Assembly: GCF_023718305.1 (NCBI RefSeq)
Contig: NZ_QEYO01000017.1
Span: 1 to 64,000 of the forward strand
Reading direction: 5' to 3'
DNA: 64,000 nucleotides
Source: Gramella sp. AN32
GTDB taxonomy: Bacteria; Bacteroidota; Bacteroidia; Flavobacteriales; Flavobacteriaceae
Part shown: positions 18,153 to 27,183 of the stretch, one piece after another
How the letters are laid out: the number at the start of each line of letters is the position of its first letter
Numbering within the stretch: the stretch's first letter is position 1
Translations under genes and position numbers: made by a program
The notes under the pieces: model-generated
The model's input: the letters and a program-made list of their open reading frames with translations, nothing else
Database searches by the model: none
Told to the model about the DNA's origin: nothing

Positions 18153-19460
18153 TTATTCAGTAATATAATCTTTATTGATGCTTTCTAAAACCCTTTCCAA
18201 AGCCATGGCTCTGGAACCTTTTATTAGGAAATAGCAATTTTTGAAATTGATCTCCTCCAGATGTTTTTTTAAATCTTGAATAGTCTTGAATTTGAAAATA
18301 TAATTATTCGAAAACACTGTAGCATTAAAGTTTTCCCCCAATAAGTAAGTTTCTTTAATATTACCCTCGGAAATTAATTCAACAATCGCCTGGTGTTCTT
18401 CCGCCGAGGTTTCTCCCAACTCATACATATCTCCTAAAATGGCAATTTTTTGCTTTTTCGTTTTAAGGTTCTTAAAATTGTGAATAGCGGCAGTCATGCT
18501 GGTGGGATTGGCATTATAGGCATCCAGAATGATAGAATTGCTTTGATGATTAATTATCTGTGACCTGTTATTATCTGGGGAATAATTGGCAATAGCGCTT
18601 TGGATCTCAAAAAATTCCACTTTAAAGTACAATCCTATGCAAAGTGCTGCAGCAATATTTAAAGCGTTATAACTCCCGGTGAGCTTACTTTTAAAATGGG
18701 TTTGGTTGTAGAAAACTTCAGCATATTCACCGCTCTCGGTATATTCCACCTGAACATCGGCCTCGCGCGTTTCACCAAACGTAAAGGTATGGCTGTAGTT
18801 ATGATGTCTTAACTGCACCTCATCATCCAGATTTAAAAAGATCATTTTTTTATGGTCCTGTAAATGCCGGTATAACTCAGTTTTAGATTTTATCACTCCA
18901 TCCAGGCTTCCAAAGCCTTCCAGATGTGCTTTTCCAAAATTGGTAATGTAACCATAATCCGGATCTGCAATCCTGCAAAGAAATTCGATCTCGAAGGGAT
19001 GATTTGCTCCCATTTCTACAATGCCAATTTCTGTGCTTTCATCCATAGACAAAAGGGTGAGTGGAACGCCAATATGGTTGTTTAAATTACCTTTTGTGGC
19101 AACAACTTTAAGTTTCCTTGAAAGAACAGCATTGATCAATTCCTTAGTAGTGGTTTTACCATTACTACCCGTTATCGCCAAAATTGGAAGTTTTAAGTAC
19201 TTTCGATGGAATGTGGCAAGTTGTTGTAAAGTATCCAAAACATCTTTTACCAGAATATAACTTTCATTATCCTTGGCAAGATTTTTCTCATCGACTACAA
19301 CATAGCGTGCGCCTTTTAAAAGAGCTTCTTCAGCAAATATATTTCCATTAAAGTTTTCACCTTTCAAGGCGAAAAACATGCTTCCTTTTTTAATATTTCG
19401 GGTATCTGTATCTACCTTTTTGCAAAGAAGGTAGCGCTGATGTATTCTGGCTATATTCAT
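18153..19460 (-). CDS. murF: UDP-N-acetylmuramoyl-tripeptide--D-alanyl-D-alanine ligase
   Basis: MurF adds D-Ala-D-Ala to the UDP-MurNAc tripeptide, the last cytoplasmic ligase step of peptidoglycan precursor synthesis. It has 435 aa. The sequence has DTRNIKKGSMFFALKGENFNG near the N-terminus, the ATP P-loop ITGSNGKTTTKELI (about residue 95-108), the Mur-family EMGANHPFEIEFL motif, and DAYNANPTSM in the C-terminal part. It lies downstream of gldJ, separated by a terminator, and converges on the tRNA-Val(GAC) gene. Confidence 0.95.
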   Translation of the reverse strand: MNIARIHQRYLLCKKVDTDTRNIKKGSMFFALKGENFNGNIFAEEALLKGARYVVVDEKNLAKDNESYILVKDVLDTLQQLATFHRKYLKLPILAITGSNGKTTTKELINAVLSRKLKVVATKGNLNNHIGVPLTLLSMDESTEIGIVEMGANHPFEIEFLCRIADPDYGYITNFGKAHLEGFGSLDGVIKSKTELYRHLQDHKKMIFLNLDDEVQLRHHNYSHTFTFGETREADVQVEYTESGEYAEVFYNQTHFKSKLTGSYNALNIAAALCIGLYFKVEFFEIQSAIANYSPDNNRSQIINHQSNSIILDAYNANPTSMTAAIHNFKNLKTKKQKIAILGDMYELGETSAEEHQAIVELISEGNIKETYLLGENFNATVFSNNYIFKFKTIQDLKKHLEEINFKNCYFLIKGSRAMALERVLESINKDYITE

Positions 19461-19476
19461 GAATTAAAACTATAAA

Positions 19477-19502
19477 AAAAGCCCTAAACATGTTAGGGCT
19501 TT
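19477..19502 (-). terminator. gldJ terminator
   Basis: The stem AAAGCCCTAA / TTAGGGCTTT is followed, on the minus strand, by a T run. It separates gldJ from murF, though read-through into murF is possible. Confidence 0.75.
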
Positions 19503-19525
19503 AAGTTTAATTTATATAATAACTA

Positions 19526-21205
19526 TTAGTTACGTGCAGTTTTGTTTTCAGACAATGATTTTGAACCTACCCGTGACATGGCATTTCTAAATCCAATATA
19601 ATCTGTAGCCATATCCTGAGGGAAATATCGCCTTTGTGCAGGATCTAACCAGTAAGCCCGATCTCTCCAGCTACCACCTTTGTAAACACGCACTTCATTA
19701 CTAATTAAAGTAGTCCTTTTTTCTTTATCATAACCTCTAGCTTCTACACTTTCAGTGCTATCGTCATAGGTGATATTATCATATTTTGGAGAATTATACA
19801 TTCTTTTGCTGGGATCATCTTCAATTTCCTGAAATGGCTGAAAATACCTACTGGAGCTTTTATCCCCATCACGATAGTCTCTCTGATCACTATCAGTATA
19901 ATTCGTTCTCATGTATGTATCTTCCTCTGTAACCGGGACCTGCGCAATTTCACCCGGTAGATTTCTTGCCACAACTTTCCCGTTGCTTAAAGTGTCAAAT
20001 ACAATATTGTCAGAAGTCACAACTTCTACAGTGCCATCCTCATTAATAGCGTTCTTGGTATACACGTTTCCACGGTAATAGTTAAAATCGTTAAATTCAT
20101 CATCTACAATGGGTCTGTAAACATCGGCTACCCATTCAGCAACGTTTCCTGCCATATCATATAAGCCAAAATCATTTGGGTCATAAGATTTTATTTCAGC
20201 AGTTATATCAGCTCCATCATCACTCCATCCGGCAATTCCACCATAATCTCCGGCTCCTTGCTTAAAGTTGGCTAACTGGTCACCCATTTTTTTAGCATCG
20301 CCATTACGAGTATATTGCCCATCCCATGGGTATTTTTTTCTTCCGCGATAAATGTTATAATTTCTGATACCAACCAGGCCTAAAGCGGCATATTCCCATT
20401 CAGCTTCAGTAGGCAGGCGATATTCCGGATAAATTAAGCCGCTTTCCCTACCAGCATAAACTTTTTTGATTGGATTGCCTTCGGCATCAACATCCGCTAA
20501 ACGATCGGTAACTTTCTTACCCTGGTTCAATTCTGTATTTCCGCCGTATGTCTTTGTAGGGGAGTTAATATAAGTTTCTGTATTAAAAGTGGTTCCGGGT
20601 TCAGAATTATATCTGGCATTATCTGCTAAGAAACCTTCCTTTTCCAGTCTTTTCTCATTTACACGATCTGTTCTCCATTTACTGAATTCAACAGCCTGGA
20701 TCCAGCTAACTCCAACTACAGGATAGTCGGCATAACCCGGATGACGTAAATAATTGGTCACCATGGTTTCGTTATAGCCTAAACGGTTCCTCCAAACTAA
20801 AGTATCTGGTACAGCACCATAATATATGTTACGATAATTGTCTTGTGTGGGTGGGAAAACACTTTTCAACCAATCAAGATATTCTAAATACATCTTATTG
20901 GTAACCTCTGTCTCATCCATATAAAAGGACTGGACATGTTGTTGGGTTGGAGAGTTGTTCCAGTCGTGCATGGGATCATCCTGTACACGTCCCATTGTGT
21001 AGGTTCCTCCTTCAACAAATACAAGGCCTGGAGCAGCATCCTGCTCTTTAAAATCGGTATTATACTGGAAGCCTCCATCTTTGGAGTTTATATCCCAACC
21101 AGTGGCGCGGGAAGTATTTTTGTAGTTGTCAGATTTATTACAACTAAGTAAACTAACACCACAAATCACAGCAATAATGGCTTTTGAAGCTACATTGAAT
21201 TTCAT
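19526..21205 (-). CDS. gldJ: Gliding motility lipoprotein GldJ
   Basis: GldJ is an essential lipoprotein of the flavobacterial gliding/type IX secretion machinery and stabilises GldK and other Gld proteins. It has a formylglycine-generating-enzyme-like (SUMF/FGE-sulfatase) fold: GLVFVEGGTYTMGR near residue 60, MDETEVTNKMYLEYLDW, RLPTEAEWEYAA, and the C-terminal GGSWRDRAYWLDPAQRRYFP. The ATG at 21205 gives a lipoprotein signal peptide with lipobox LLSC; an upstream in-frame ATG adds 13 non-signal residues and is rejected. At 559 aa the length matches known GldJ proteins. It is divergent from porV, with no porU between them. Confidence 0.95.
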   Translation of the reverse strand: MKFNVASKAIIAVICGVSLLSCNKSDNYKNTSRATGWDINSKDGGFQYNTDFKEQDAAPGLVFVEGGTYTMGRVQDDPMHDWNNSPTQQHVQSFYMDETEVTNKMYLEYLDWLKSVFPPTQDNYRNIYYGAVPDTLVWRNRLGYNETMVTNYLRHPGYADYPVVGVSWIQAVEFSKWRTDRVNEKRLEKEGFLADNARYNSEPGTTFNTETYINSPTKTYGGNTELNQGKKVTDRLADVDAEGNPIKKVYAGRESGLIYPEYRLPTEAEWEYAALGLVGIRNYNIYRGRKKYPWDGQYTRNGDAKKMGDQLANFKQGAGDYGGIAGWSDDGADITAEIKSYDPNDFGLYDMAGNVAEWVADVYRPIVDDEFNDFNYYRGNVYTKNAINEDGTVEVVTSDNIVFDTLSNGKVVARNLPGEIAQVPVTEEDTYMRTNYTDSDQRDYRDGDKSSSRYFQPFQEIEDDPSKRMYNSPKYDNITYDDSTESVEARGYDKEKRTTLISNEVRVYKGGSWRDRAYWLDPAQRRYFPQDMATDYIGFRNAMSRVGSKSLSENKTARN

Positions 21206-21620
21206 AGTATGTCCTTCTTTATGATAGAAATTTAGGCTTTGCAATATACTAATTAACGCAAAACCAGCAAGATTATTTTGTAAATACTAAATCATTAAAA
21301 ATCAATCTAACTGTTTGATATGCTTAACAGTAGCTTAAATTTTCATCTTATTTTTTGAAATTACTCCTTCTGAATTTCATTTCAGGCAAATTTAAACGAA
21401 ATATTGGATGATAAATTGTTGTATCCATGGAAATATTCTGAAAATTAACGCTCCTTCGCTGCCTAAACAATATTTTTCTATTTTTAAGGTTATAAATAAA
21501 ACCCAAATTAATTTTTCTTTAAATTTTTTTAGAATAATTTGAATTAAGAAGGCATTTTCGCGTGGAGGTTCTTTCTTAACAGGAATATTACTATATATTT
21601 GTTTATCATTAACTACTATA
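21206..21620. other. gldJ-porV intergenic region without porU
   Basis: This 415-base AT-rich gap contains stops in all plus-strand frames and no coding sequence I can recognise. Near its right end TATATTTG (21594-21601) fits a porV -7 box, about 20 bases before the porV ATG. No PorU-like fragment is visible. Confidence 0.6.
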
Positions 21621-22766
21621 ATGAAAAAAATTACTTTCTTCTTTTTAGCGGCAGTTTTATTTGTCGATTTTTCAGTGATATCACAAGAGCAAAGGGATAG
21701 GGTTATTACCACCGCAGTGCCATTTTTACTAGTAGCTGCCGATGCACGAGCTGCTGGAATTGGTGATCAGGGTGTGGCGACTTCTCCAGATGTTTTTTCC
21801 CAACAATGGAATTCAGCAAAATATGCTTTTGCTACCCATGAAAATGGTGTAGCTGTTTCATATACCCCCTATTTAAGTGATATTGTTAATGATATTTTCT
21901 TAGGAAGTTTAAATTACTTTCATAAAATTAATGAAAAAAGTGCAGCTGCGGCCAGTCTTCGTTATTTTAGTTTAGGTTCCATTGAAACCCGATTGACCTT
22001 TGAAGAAACTCCAATTATTGTAAATCCTAATGAGTTAACCTTCGATATTTCCTACGCATTAAAGTTGAGCGAAACCTTTTCTACGGCGGTGGCCATGAGG
22101 TATTTAAGATCAGATCTTGGTCTTCAGGACAATGAAGATCTGGGTGCAGCATCAACTTTTGGAGTAGATGTGAGTGCTTTTTACCAAAGTGAACAGTTAA
22201 CGCTGAGTAATTTTGACGGTGTATGGAGACTGGGGGCAAATATCCAGAATATTGGCCCAAAAATGAAGTATGATGATGCCGGTCAGGAAAATTTTATTCC
22301 AACGAACTTAAAAGCAGGGGCAGGATTTGACTTTATATTTGATGCAGATAATAAATTAGGTACTTACCTTGAAGTAAATAAACTTCTGGTTCCCACACCC
22401 CAGGATTTTGATGGGGATGGCGATATTGATGCTGAAGATGATGATGAATATAATAATATTGGTTCTATTTCGGGGATCTTTAAATCATTTGGAGATGCAC
22501 CTGATGGTTTTTCTGAAGAAATAAAAGAATTTACTTTAGCCTTGGGTGCAGAATACTGGTACCGTGAGCAATTTGCCCTTCGTGCAGGTTATTTTAATGA
22601 AAGTGAAGAAAAAGGCTTCAGGAGATTTTTATCTGTTGGTGCTGGATTCGTGTATGAATCTATTATTATCGATGCTTCTTATTTGTTTTCGACTTCTGCC
22701 GTAAGTAGTCCCTTAGACGGTACGCTACGTTTTGGATTAAGCTTTAATTTTGGCGATCAATACTAG
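21621..22766 (+). CDS. porV: Type IX secretion outer-membrane protein PorV
   Basis: PorV is the 14-stranded FadL-like outer-membrane shuttle/attachment protein of the type IX secretion system, needed for secretion of many CTD-bearing proteins and for handing them to the sortase. The 381-aa product has a signal peptide (MKKITFFFLAAVLFVDFSVISQ), then the conserved TAVPFLLVAADARAAGIGDQGVATSPD segment and barrel strands ending in a C-terminal aromatic-rich strand (LRFGLSFNF). An acidic loop DFDGDGDIDAEDDDE lies near residue 255. In related genomes porU is adjacent; here it is not. Confidence 0.95.
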   Translation: MKKITFFFLAAVLFVDFSVISQEQRDRVITTAVPFLLVAADARAAGIGDQGVATSPDVFSQQWNSAKYAFATHENGVAVSYTPYLSDIVNDIFLGSLNYFHKINEKSAAAASLRYFSLGSIETRLTFEETPIIVNPNELTFDISYALKLSETFSTAVAMRYLRSDLGLQDNEDLGAASTFGVDVSAFYQSEQLTLSNFDGVWRLGANIQNIGPKMKYDDAGQENFIPTNLKAGAGFDFIFDADNKLGTYLEVNKLLVPTPQDFDGDGDIDAEDDDEYNNIGSISGIFKSFGDAPDGFSEEIKEFTLALGAEYWYREQFALRAGYFNESEEKGFRRFLSVGAGFVYESIIIDASYLFSTSAVSSPLDGTLRFGLSFNFGDQY

Positions 22767-22790
22767 GTCTTTAAAGTTTAGCTTTTCCGG

Positions 22791-22821
22791 TTGCCCACAG
22801 GGAAACTTTCCCTTATCTTGT
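22791..22821 (+). promoter_or_regulatory. Putative cdd promoter
   Basis: TTG (22791-22793), a 20-base spacer and TATCTTGT (22814-22821). The -7 box differs from TAnnTTTG at two positions (6 of 8 match), so support is moderate. Confidence 0.45.
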
Positions 22822-22838
22822 ATTTCCAATAATTTAGG

Positions 22839-23321
22839 ATGAAGCCATTTACCATTACTTCCAGATTGGAAGTTTACGATTCATTAGATGAACTTGATGC
22901 TCATGTTCAGGAGTTAATGCATAAAGCCATTGAAGTTAGAAATAATGCTTATGCCCCTTATTCTCAATTTAAAGTGGGGGCGGCGGTTCAATTGGCAAAT
23001 GGCGAAATGATTTTAGGGAGTAACCAGGAAAATGCTTCTTATCCTTCGGGGCTCTGTGCCGAGCGAACTGCTGTTTATGCAGCCGGGGCCAATTACCCAA
23101 ACGAAAAAGTCAAGGCTATAGCTATTTCAGCAAAGTCCATGAAACACCGTATAATTTCGCCGGTTCCGCCCTGTGGCGCATGTAGACAGGCCTTGGTCGA
23201 GTATGAAGTAAAGCAGGACGAAGCGATAGAATTATATTTTATGGGGGAAACAGGAAAGGTGATAAAGGCAGATTCAGTGAAGGATTTACTCCCTCTTGTA
23301 TTCGATAATTCCTGTCTATAA
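22839..23321 (+). CDS. cdd: Cytidine deaminase
   Basis: This zinc enzyme deaminates cytidine and deoxycytidine to uridine and deoxyuridine in pyrimidine salvage. It has 160 aa. The zinc ligands and proton shuttle are visible as C73-A-E75 (GLCAERTAVYAAG) and PPC112-GAC115 (PCGACRQAL). The N-terminal APYSQFKVGAAV motif is typical of the tetrameric class. It sits between porV and pdhA with its own likely promoter. Confidence 0.95.
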   Translation: MKPFTITSRLEVYDSLDELDAHVQELMHKAIEVRNNAYAPYSQFKVGAAVQLANGEMILGSNQENASYPSGLCAERTAVYAAGANYPNEKVKAIAISAKSMKHRIISPVPPCGACRQALVEYEVKQDEAIELYFMGETGKVIKADSVKDLLPLVFDNSCL

Positions 23322-23374
23322 GGTTTTCGTTATTTTTTTGGTATAAAACTGTTTTCGTTTCTTATTGAAAATAG

Positions 23375-23382
23375 TATTTTTG
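23375..23382 (+). promoter_or_regulatory. Putative -7 box of pdhA-pdhC
   Basis: TATTTTTG matches TAnnTTTG and lies 47 bases before the pdhA ATG. No convincing -33 element is seen. Confidence 0.4.
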
Positions 23383-23428
23383 TTATCCGTTCGGAAAAAT
23401 CAAAGTGTCCGGCCTTAAAAAACTCTAA

Positions 23429-24430
23429 ATGAAGAAAATTACAAAAGCCACTTATTTGAAGTGGTACGAGGATATGCTTTTTTGGCGCAAATTTGAAGAT
23501 AAGCTTGCGCAGGTGTACATTCAACAAAAAGTACGGGGATTTTTACATTTATATAATGGCCAGGAAGCCATCCTCGCCGGCGCATTGCACGCGATGGACC
23601 TTGAGAAAGATCGTATGATCACTGCTTATAGAAATCACGTGCAACCCATTGGAATGGGCGTGGATCCTAAAAGAGTAATGGCCGAGCTTTATGGGAAGAA
23701 AACGGGAACTTCAATGGGTCTGGGTGGCTCTATGCATATATTCGCCAAGGAACATAGATTTTACGGAGGTCATGGGATTGTTGGAGGACAAATTCCTTTA
23801 GGTGCCGGACTCGCCTTTGCAGATAAATATCATAAAAGGGATAATGTAACCCTTACATTTATGGGTGACGGTGCGGTTAGACAGGGGTCTCTTCATGAAA
23901 CCCTAAACATGGCGGTGAATTGGAACCTTCCTGTGGTATTTTGTGTTGAGAATAATGGATATGCTATGGGAACCTCCGTAGCGAGAACTTCCAAAGGAAC
24001 AGAGATCTGGAAACTGGGGAATGGGTACGAAATGCCCTGTGGACCGGTTGACGCGATGGATCCCGTTAAAGTTGCTGAAGCTTTAGACGAGGCAATTACC
24101 AGGGCAAGAAAAGGAGAAGGACCTACTTTCCTTGAGTTAAAAACCTATCGTTACAGAGGTCATTCCATGAGTGACGCTCAAAAGTACCGAACTAAAGATG
24201 AAGTTGCCGAGTATCAAAAACTCGATCCCATCACCAAGGTTTTGGATATTATAAAAGAGAAAAAATACGCTTCAGAAAAAGAGATCAAAGAGATCGATAA
24301 GCGCATAAAAGATAAAGTTGCTGAATGTGAGAAATTTGCAGACGAATCAGATTTTCCTGATAAATCTGTAATGTATGATGTGGTATATGAACAGGATGAT
24401 TATCCTTTTTTAGCACATAAATTAGATTAA
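23429..24430 (+). CDS. pdhA: Pyruvate dehydrogenase E1 component, alpha subunit
   Basis: This is the alpha chain of the alpha2-beta2 E1 enzyme, which decarboxylates pyruvate with thiamine diphosphate and passes the acetyl unit to E2. It has 333 aa. The ThDP/Mg motif runs from GDGAVRQGSLHETLN to VENN (about residues 148-178). The phosphorylation-loop-like YRYRGHSMSD segment near 240 is conserved. pdhC follows after 4 bases. The beta subunit gene is not in the window, so it must lie elsewhere, as is common in this phylum. Confidence 0.95.
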   Translation: MKKITKATYLKWYEDMLFWRKFEDKLAQVYIQQKVRGFLHLYNGQEAILAGALHAMDLEKDRMITAYRNHVQPIGMGVDPKRVMAELYGKKTGTSMGLGGSMHIFAKEHRFYGGHGIVGGQIPLGAGLAFADKYHKRDNVTLTFMGDGAVRQGSLHETLNMAVNWNLPVVFCVENNGYAMGTSVARTSKGTEIWKLGNGYEMPCGPVDAMDPVKVAEALDEAITRARKGEGPTFLELKTYRYRGHSMSDAQKYRTKDEVAEYQKLDPITKVLDIIKEKKYASEKEIKEIDKRIKDKVAECEKFADESDFPDKSVMYDVVYEQDDYPFLAHKLD

Positions 24431-24434
24431 AAAT

Positions 24435-26159
24435 ATGGCAGAAGTAATTAAAATGCCACGTTTGAGCGATACCATGGAAGAAGGTACCGTTGCAAAGTGG
24501 CTTAAGCAAAAAGGGGATAAAGTAGAGGAAGGCGATATTTTAGCTGAAATTGAAACCGATAAGGCCACTATGGAATTTGAATCATTCTATGACGGAGTTT
24601 TGCTCCATATTGGAATAGAAGAAGGCGGTACTGCGCCGGTAGATCAACTGCTTGCCATAATTGGTGAAGAAGGTGAAGATATTTCTGATCTTATTAGCGG
24701 AGGATCTTCAGAAAAGGAAGAGAAAAAGGAAAGTTCAGAAAAAGAGGAAAAATCTGATAAAAAATCTTCTGATGATAATAATAATTCTGAAGATGATTCA
24801 GAAGAAAAAGAGTCTTCCGAAGAGGAAGAGTCAGAGGATGAAGATAGTGATGATGAAGGCGGGATTCCCGAAGGTGTTGAGGTAATCAATATGCCACGGC
24901 TTAGCGATACTATGGAAGAAGGGACCGTTGCTTCATGGTTAAAGCAGGAGGGGGATAAAGTTGAAGAAGGCGATATTTTAGCTGAAATCGAAACCGATAA
25001 GGCTACCATGGAATTTGAATCATTCTATTCCGGGACGCTTTTGAAAATTGGAATTCAGGAAGGGGAATCTGCGAAAGTAGATACGCTTTTGGCAATTATT
25101 GGACCGGAGGGAACCGATGTTTCCAAAATTGGTAAATCTGGCGGTGCTAAAAAAGCAAAAAAATCAACATCTTCTGATTCAGATAAGAAAGAGGAAAGTT
25201 CCTCTAAAGAATCTTCAAAAGAGAAAGAAGAAACTTCAAAATCAAGTTCTTCAACTTCAGACAAAAGGATTTTTGCTTCTCCTTTGGCCAGGAAAATGGC
25301 TGAGGATAAAGGAATTGACCTGGGAAGTGTAGATGGTTCTGGAGAAAATGGACGAATTGTTAAAAAAGATATTGAGAATTATAAAGGTTCCGCAAAATCA
25401 GAAGAAAAATCTGCTGCAAGTGAAACTGAAGCCAAGAAAACAACGGTAGCTGCTGCACCTTATACTCCGGCGGGAAAAGAAGAATTCGAAGAGATCAAGA
25501 ATTCGCAAATGCGTAAAACCATTTCAAAACGTCTGGGGGAATCTAAATTTACCGCACCTCATTATTATCTTACTATTGAAGTAGATATGGCCAACGCCAT
25601 GGTTTCTAGAAAAAATATCAACGAGATCCCAGATACCAAGGTTTCTTTTAATGATATGGTGATTAAAGCTACGGCTATGGCGCTTAGAAAACATCCAAGA
25701 GTGAACAGCCAATGGACAGGTGATCTTACCAGAATTGCCAAGCATATCCATATGGGCGTTGCTGTTGCTGTAGATGAAGGCCTTGTGGTTCCTGTTTTGA
25801 AATATGCTGACCAGATGTCGTTAACGCAAATTGGCGCAAATGTGAAGGATCTGGCAGGAAAGGCGAGAAGCAAAAAAATTCAGCCTTCAGATATGGAAGG
25901 AAGTACTTTCACGGTTTCTAACTTGGGAATGTTTGGAATCGTTGAGTTTACCAGCATTATCAATCAGCCAAATTCTGCAATTCTTTCCGTGGGAACTATT
26001 GTAGAAAAACCAGTGGTGAGAGATGGACAGATCGTGGTTGGGAATACCATGAAGCTTACGCTGGCCTGTGACCATAGAACGGTAGATGGAGCAACGGGGG
26101 CAGCCTTTTTACAAACCTTAAAAATATATATGGAGAATCCGGTTACAATGTTAGCTTAA
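24435..26159 (+). CDS. pdhC: Pyruvate dehydrogenase E2 (dihydrolipoamide acetyltransferase), two lipoyl domains
   Basis: E2 forms the core of the pyruvate dehydrogenase complex and transfers the acetyl group to CoA. Domain order: lipoyl domain 1 (residues 1-80, lipoyl-Lys K43 in ETDKATMEF), a Ser/Glu/Asp-rich linker, lipoyl domain 2 (about 147-226, K189), a Lys/Ser-rich linker, the E3/E1-binding domain (about 277-313, FASPLARKMAED), and the catalytic domain with H547 in DHRTVDG. The two lipoyl domains are a tandem duplication 146 residues apart, still very similar in DNA. Linkers usually rich in Ala/Pro are replaced here by highly charged Ser/Glu/Lys sequence. Confidence 0.96.
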   Translation: MAEVIKMPRLSDTMEEGTVAKWLKQKGDKVEEGDILAEIETDKATMEFESFYDGVLLHIGIEEGGTAPVDQLLAIIGEEGEDISDLISGGSSEKEEKKESSEKEEKSDKKSSDDNNNSEDDSEEKESSEEEESEDEDSDDEGGIPEGVEVINMPRLSDTMEEGTVASWLKQEGDKVEEGDILAEIETDKATMEFESFYSGTLLKIGIQEGESAKVDTLLAIIGPEGTDVSKIGKSGGAKKAKKSTSSDSDKKEESSSKESSKEKEETSKSSSSTSDKRIFASPLARKMAEDKGIDLGSVDGSGENGRIVKKDIENYKGSAKSEEKSAASETEAKKTTVAAAPYTPAGKEEFEEIKNSQMRKTISKRLGESKFTAPHYYLTIEVDMANAMVSRKNINEIPDTKVSFNDMVIKATAMALRKHPRVNSQWTGDLTRIAKHIHMGVAVAVDEGLVVPVLKYADQMSLTQIGANVKDLAGKARSKKIQPSDMEGSTFTVSNLGMFGIVEFTSIINQPNSAILSVGTIVEKPVVRDGQIVVGNTMKLTLACDHRTVDGATGAAFLQTLKIYMENPVTMLA

Positions 26160-26179
26160 TCGATTCTTTAAATAGTTTT

Positions 26180-26206
26180 AAATCCCGCTTCTCGCGGGAT
26201 TTTTTA
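26180..26206 (+). terminator. pdhAC terminator
   Basis: The stem AATCCCGC / GCGGGATT is followed by a T run, about 20 bases past the pdhC stop. Confidence 0.85.
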
Positions 26207-26217
26207 TCTTTATAGCT

Positions 26218-27183
26218 ATGAGAAATTATCAAAAATCACTAAAGACATTTATCCTTTTTTCTTTTTTATCTTTATTGATTTCCTGTTCTGCACAGGAACC
26301 TATTCCGGTGAAAGCCATCACCGCTCATGAAATTGAAAAAGATCTCACCTTTTTATCTTCTGATGATTTAAATGGGAGAAAAACAGGAACTGAAGGGATT
26401 GAAAAAGCTGCTGAATTTATCGAGGAAAGGTTTAAAAAATTAGATTTACCAGCTTATTTTGAAAATTATCGTGATGATTTTAAGATCGATGAGATCGATG
26501 GTTTTAACATGGTAGCGGTTTTGGAAGGAAATGATGAAAACCTCAAAAATGAGTTTATTTTGATTGGCGCGCACTATGATCATATTGGAAGCAGTAAACC
26601 GGTAGAAGGTGATTCTATTGCAAATGGTGCCAATGATAATGCCGCAGGAACCGTTGGGGTTTTACAATTGGCGGAAGTTCTGGCCAACTCTCAATCCAAT
26701 AAACGCAGTATTATTTTCGCATTGTTTTCAGGAGAGGAAATGGGATTGAGAGGCTCCCAACATTTAGCGGCAAGGCTTAAGTCTGAAAATTTAGATCTTT
26801 ATACCATGCTTAATCTGGAAATGATTGGTGTTCCCATGAAAGCGAAAGATTACGAAGCCTATGTTACGGGATTTGAAAATTCAAACCTGGCTGAAAAGTT
26901 CAATGAATATTCTAACGATAAAAAGATTTTGGGATTTTTACCCCAGGCAAAACAGTTAAACCTGTTTAAAAGAAGCGATAATTATCCTTTCTATGAGCAG
27001 TTGAACATTCCGGCGCAAACTATTTCTACCTTCGATTTTTCAAACTATAATTACTATCATCATGTAGATGATGAAATCCAGTTTATGGATCCTGAACATA
27101 TGGCCAAACTTTTAAATGATCTGGTTCCCGGAATTCAAAAAATGGCAAATACTTCAGCCAAAGAAATCACATTGAATGAGTAA
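26218..27183 (+). CDS. M28 family zinc metallopeptidase, lipoprotein
   Basis: This is a predicted aminopeptidase of family M28, 321 aa, exported as a lipoprotein (signal peptide with lipobox LLISC at about residue 22). Zinc-site motifs are visible: GAHYDHIG (first His-x-Asp), GANDNAAGTVG (bridging Asp), FALFSGEEMGLRGS (catalytic Glu-Glu), and a late HHVDDE segment for the last His. It would trim peptides in the periplasm or at the cell surface. It starts a compact operon: the next gene overlaps its stop by 8 bases. Confidence 0.92.
   Translation: MRNYQKSLKTFILFSFLSLLISCSAQEPIPVKAITAHEIEKDLTFLSSDDLNGRKTGTEGIEKAAEFIEERFKKLDLPAYFENYRDDFKIDEIDGFNMVAVLEGNDENLKNEFILIGAHYDHIGSSKPVEGDSIANGANDNAAGTVGVLQLAEVLANSQSNKRSIIFALFSGEEMGLRGSQHLAARLKSENLDLYTMLNLEMIGVPMKAKDYEAYVTGFENSNLAEKFNEYSNDKKILGFLPQAKQLNLFKRSDNYPFYEQLNIPAQTISTFDFSNYNYYHHVDDEIQFMDPEHMAKLLNDLVPGIQKMANTSAKEITLNE

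Noticed and set aside
21392..21712. A 106-codon minus-strand frame in the gldJ-porV gap, considered as a porU remnant or small gene
   Set aside because: It overlaps the porV start, has no recognisable motif and does not resemble PorU.
24644..25009. A 121-codon minus-strand Ser-rich frame opposite pdhC
   Set aside because: It is the complement of the acidic Ser/Glu linker codons of the E2 gene.
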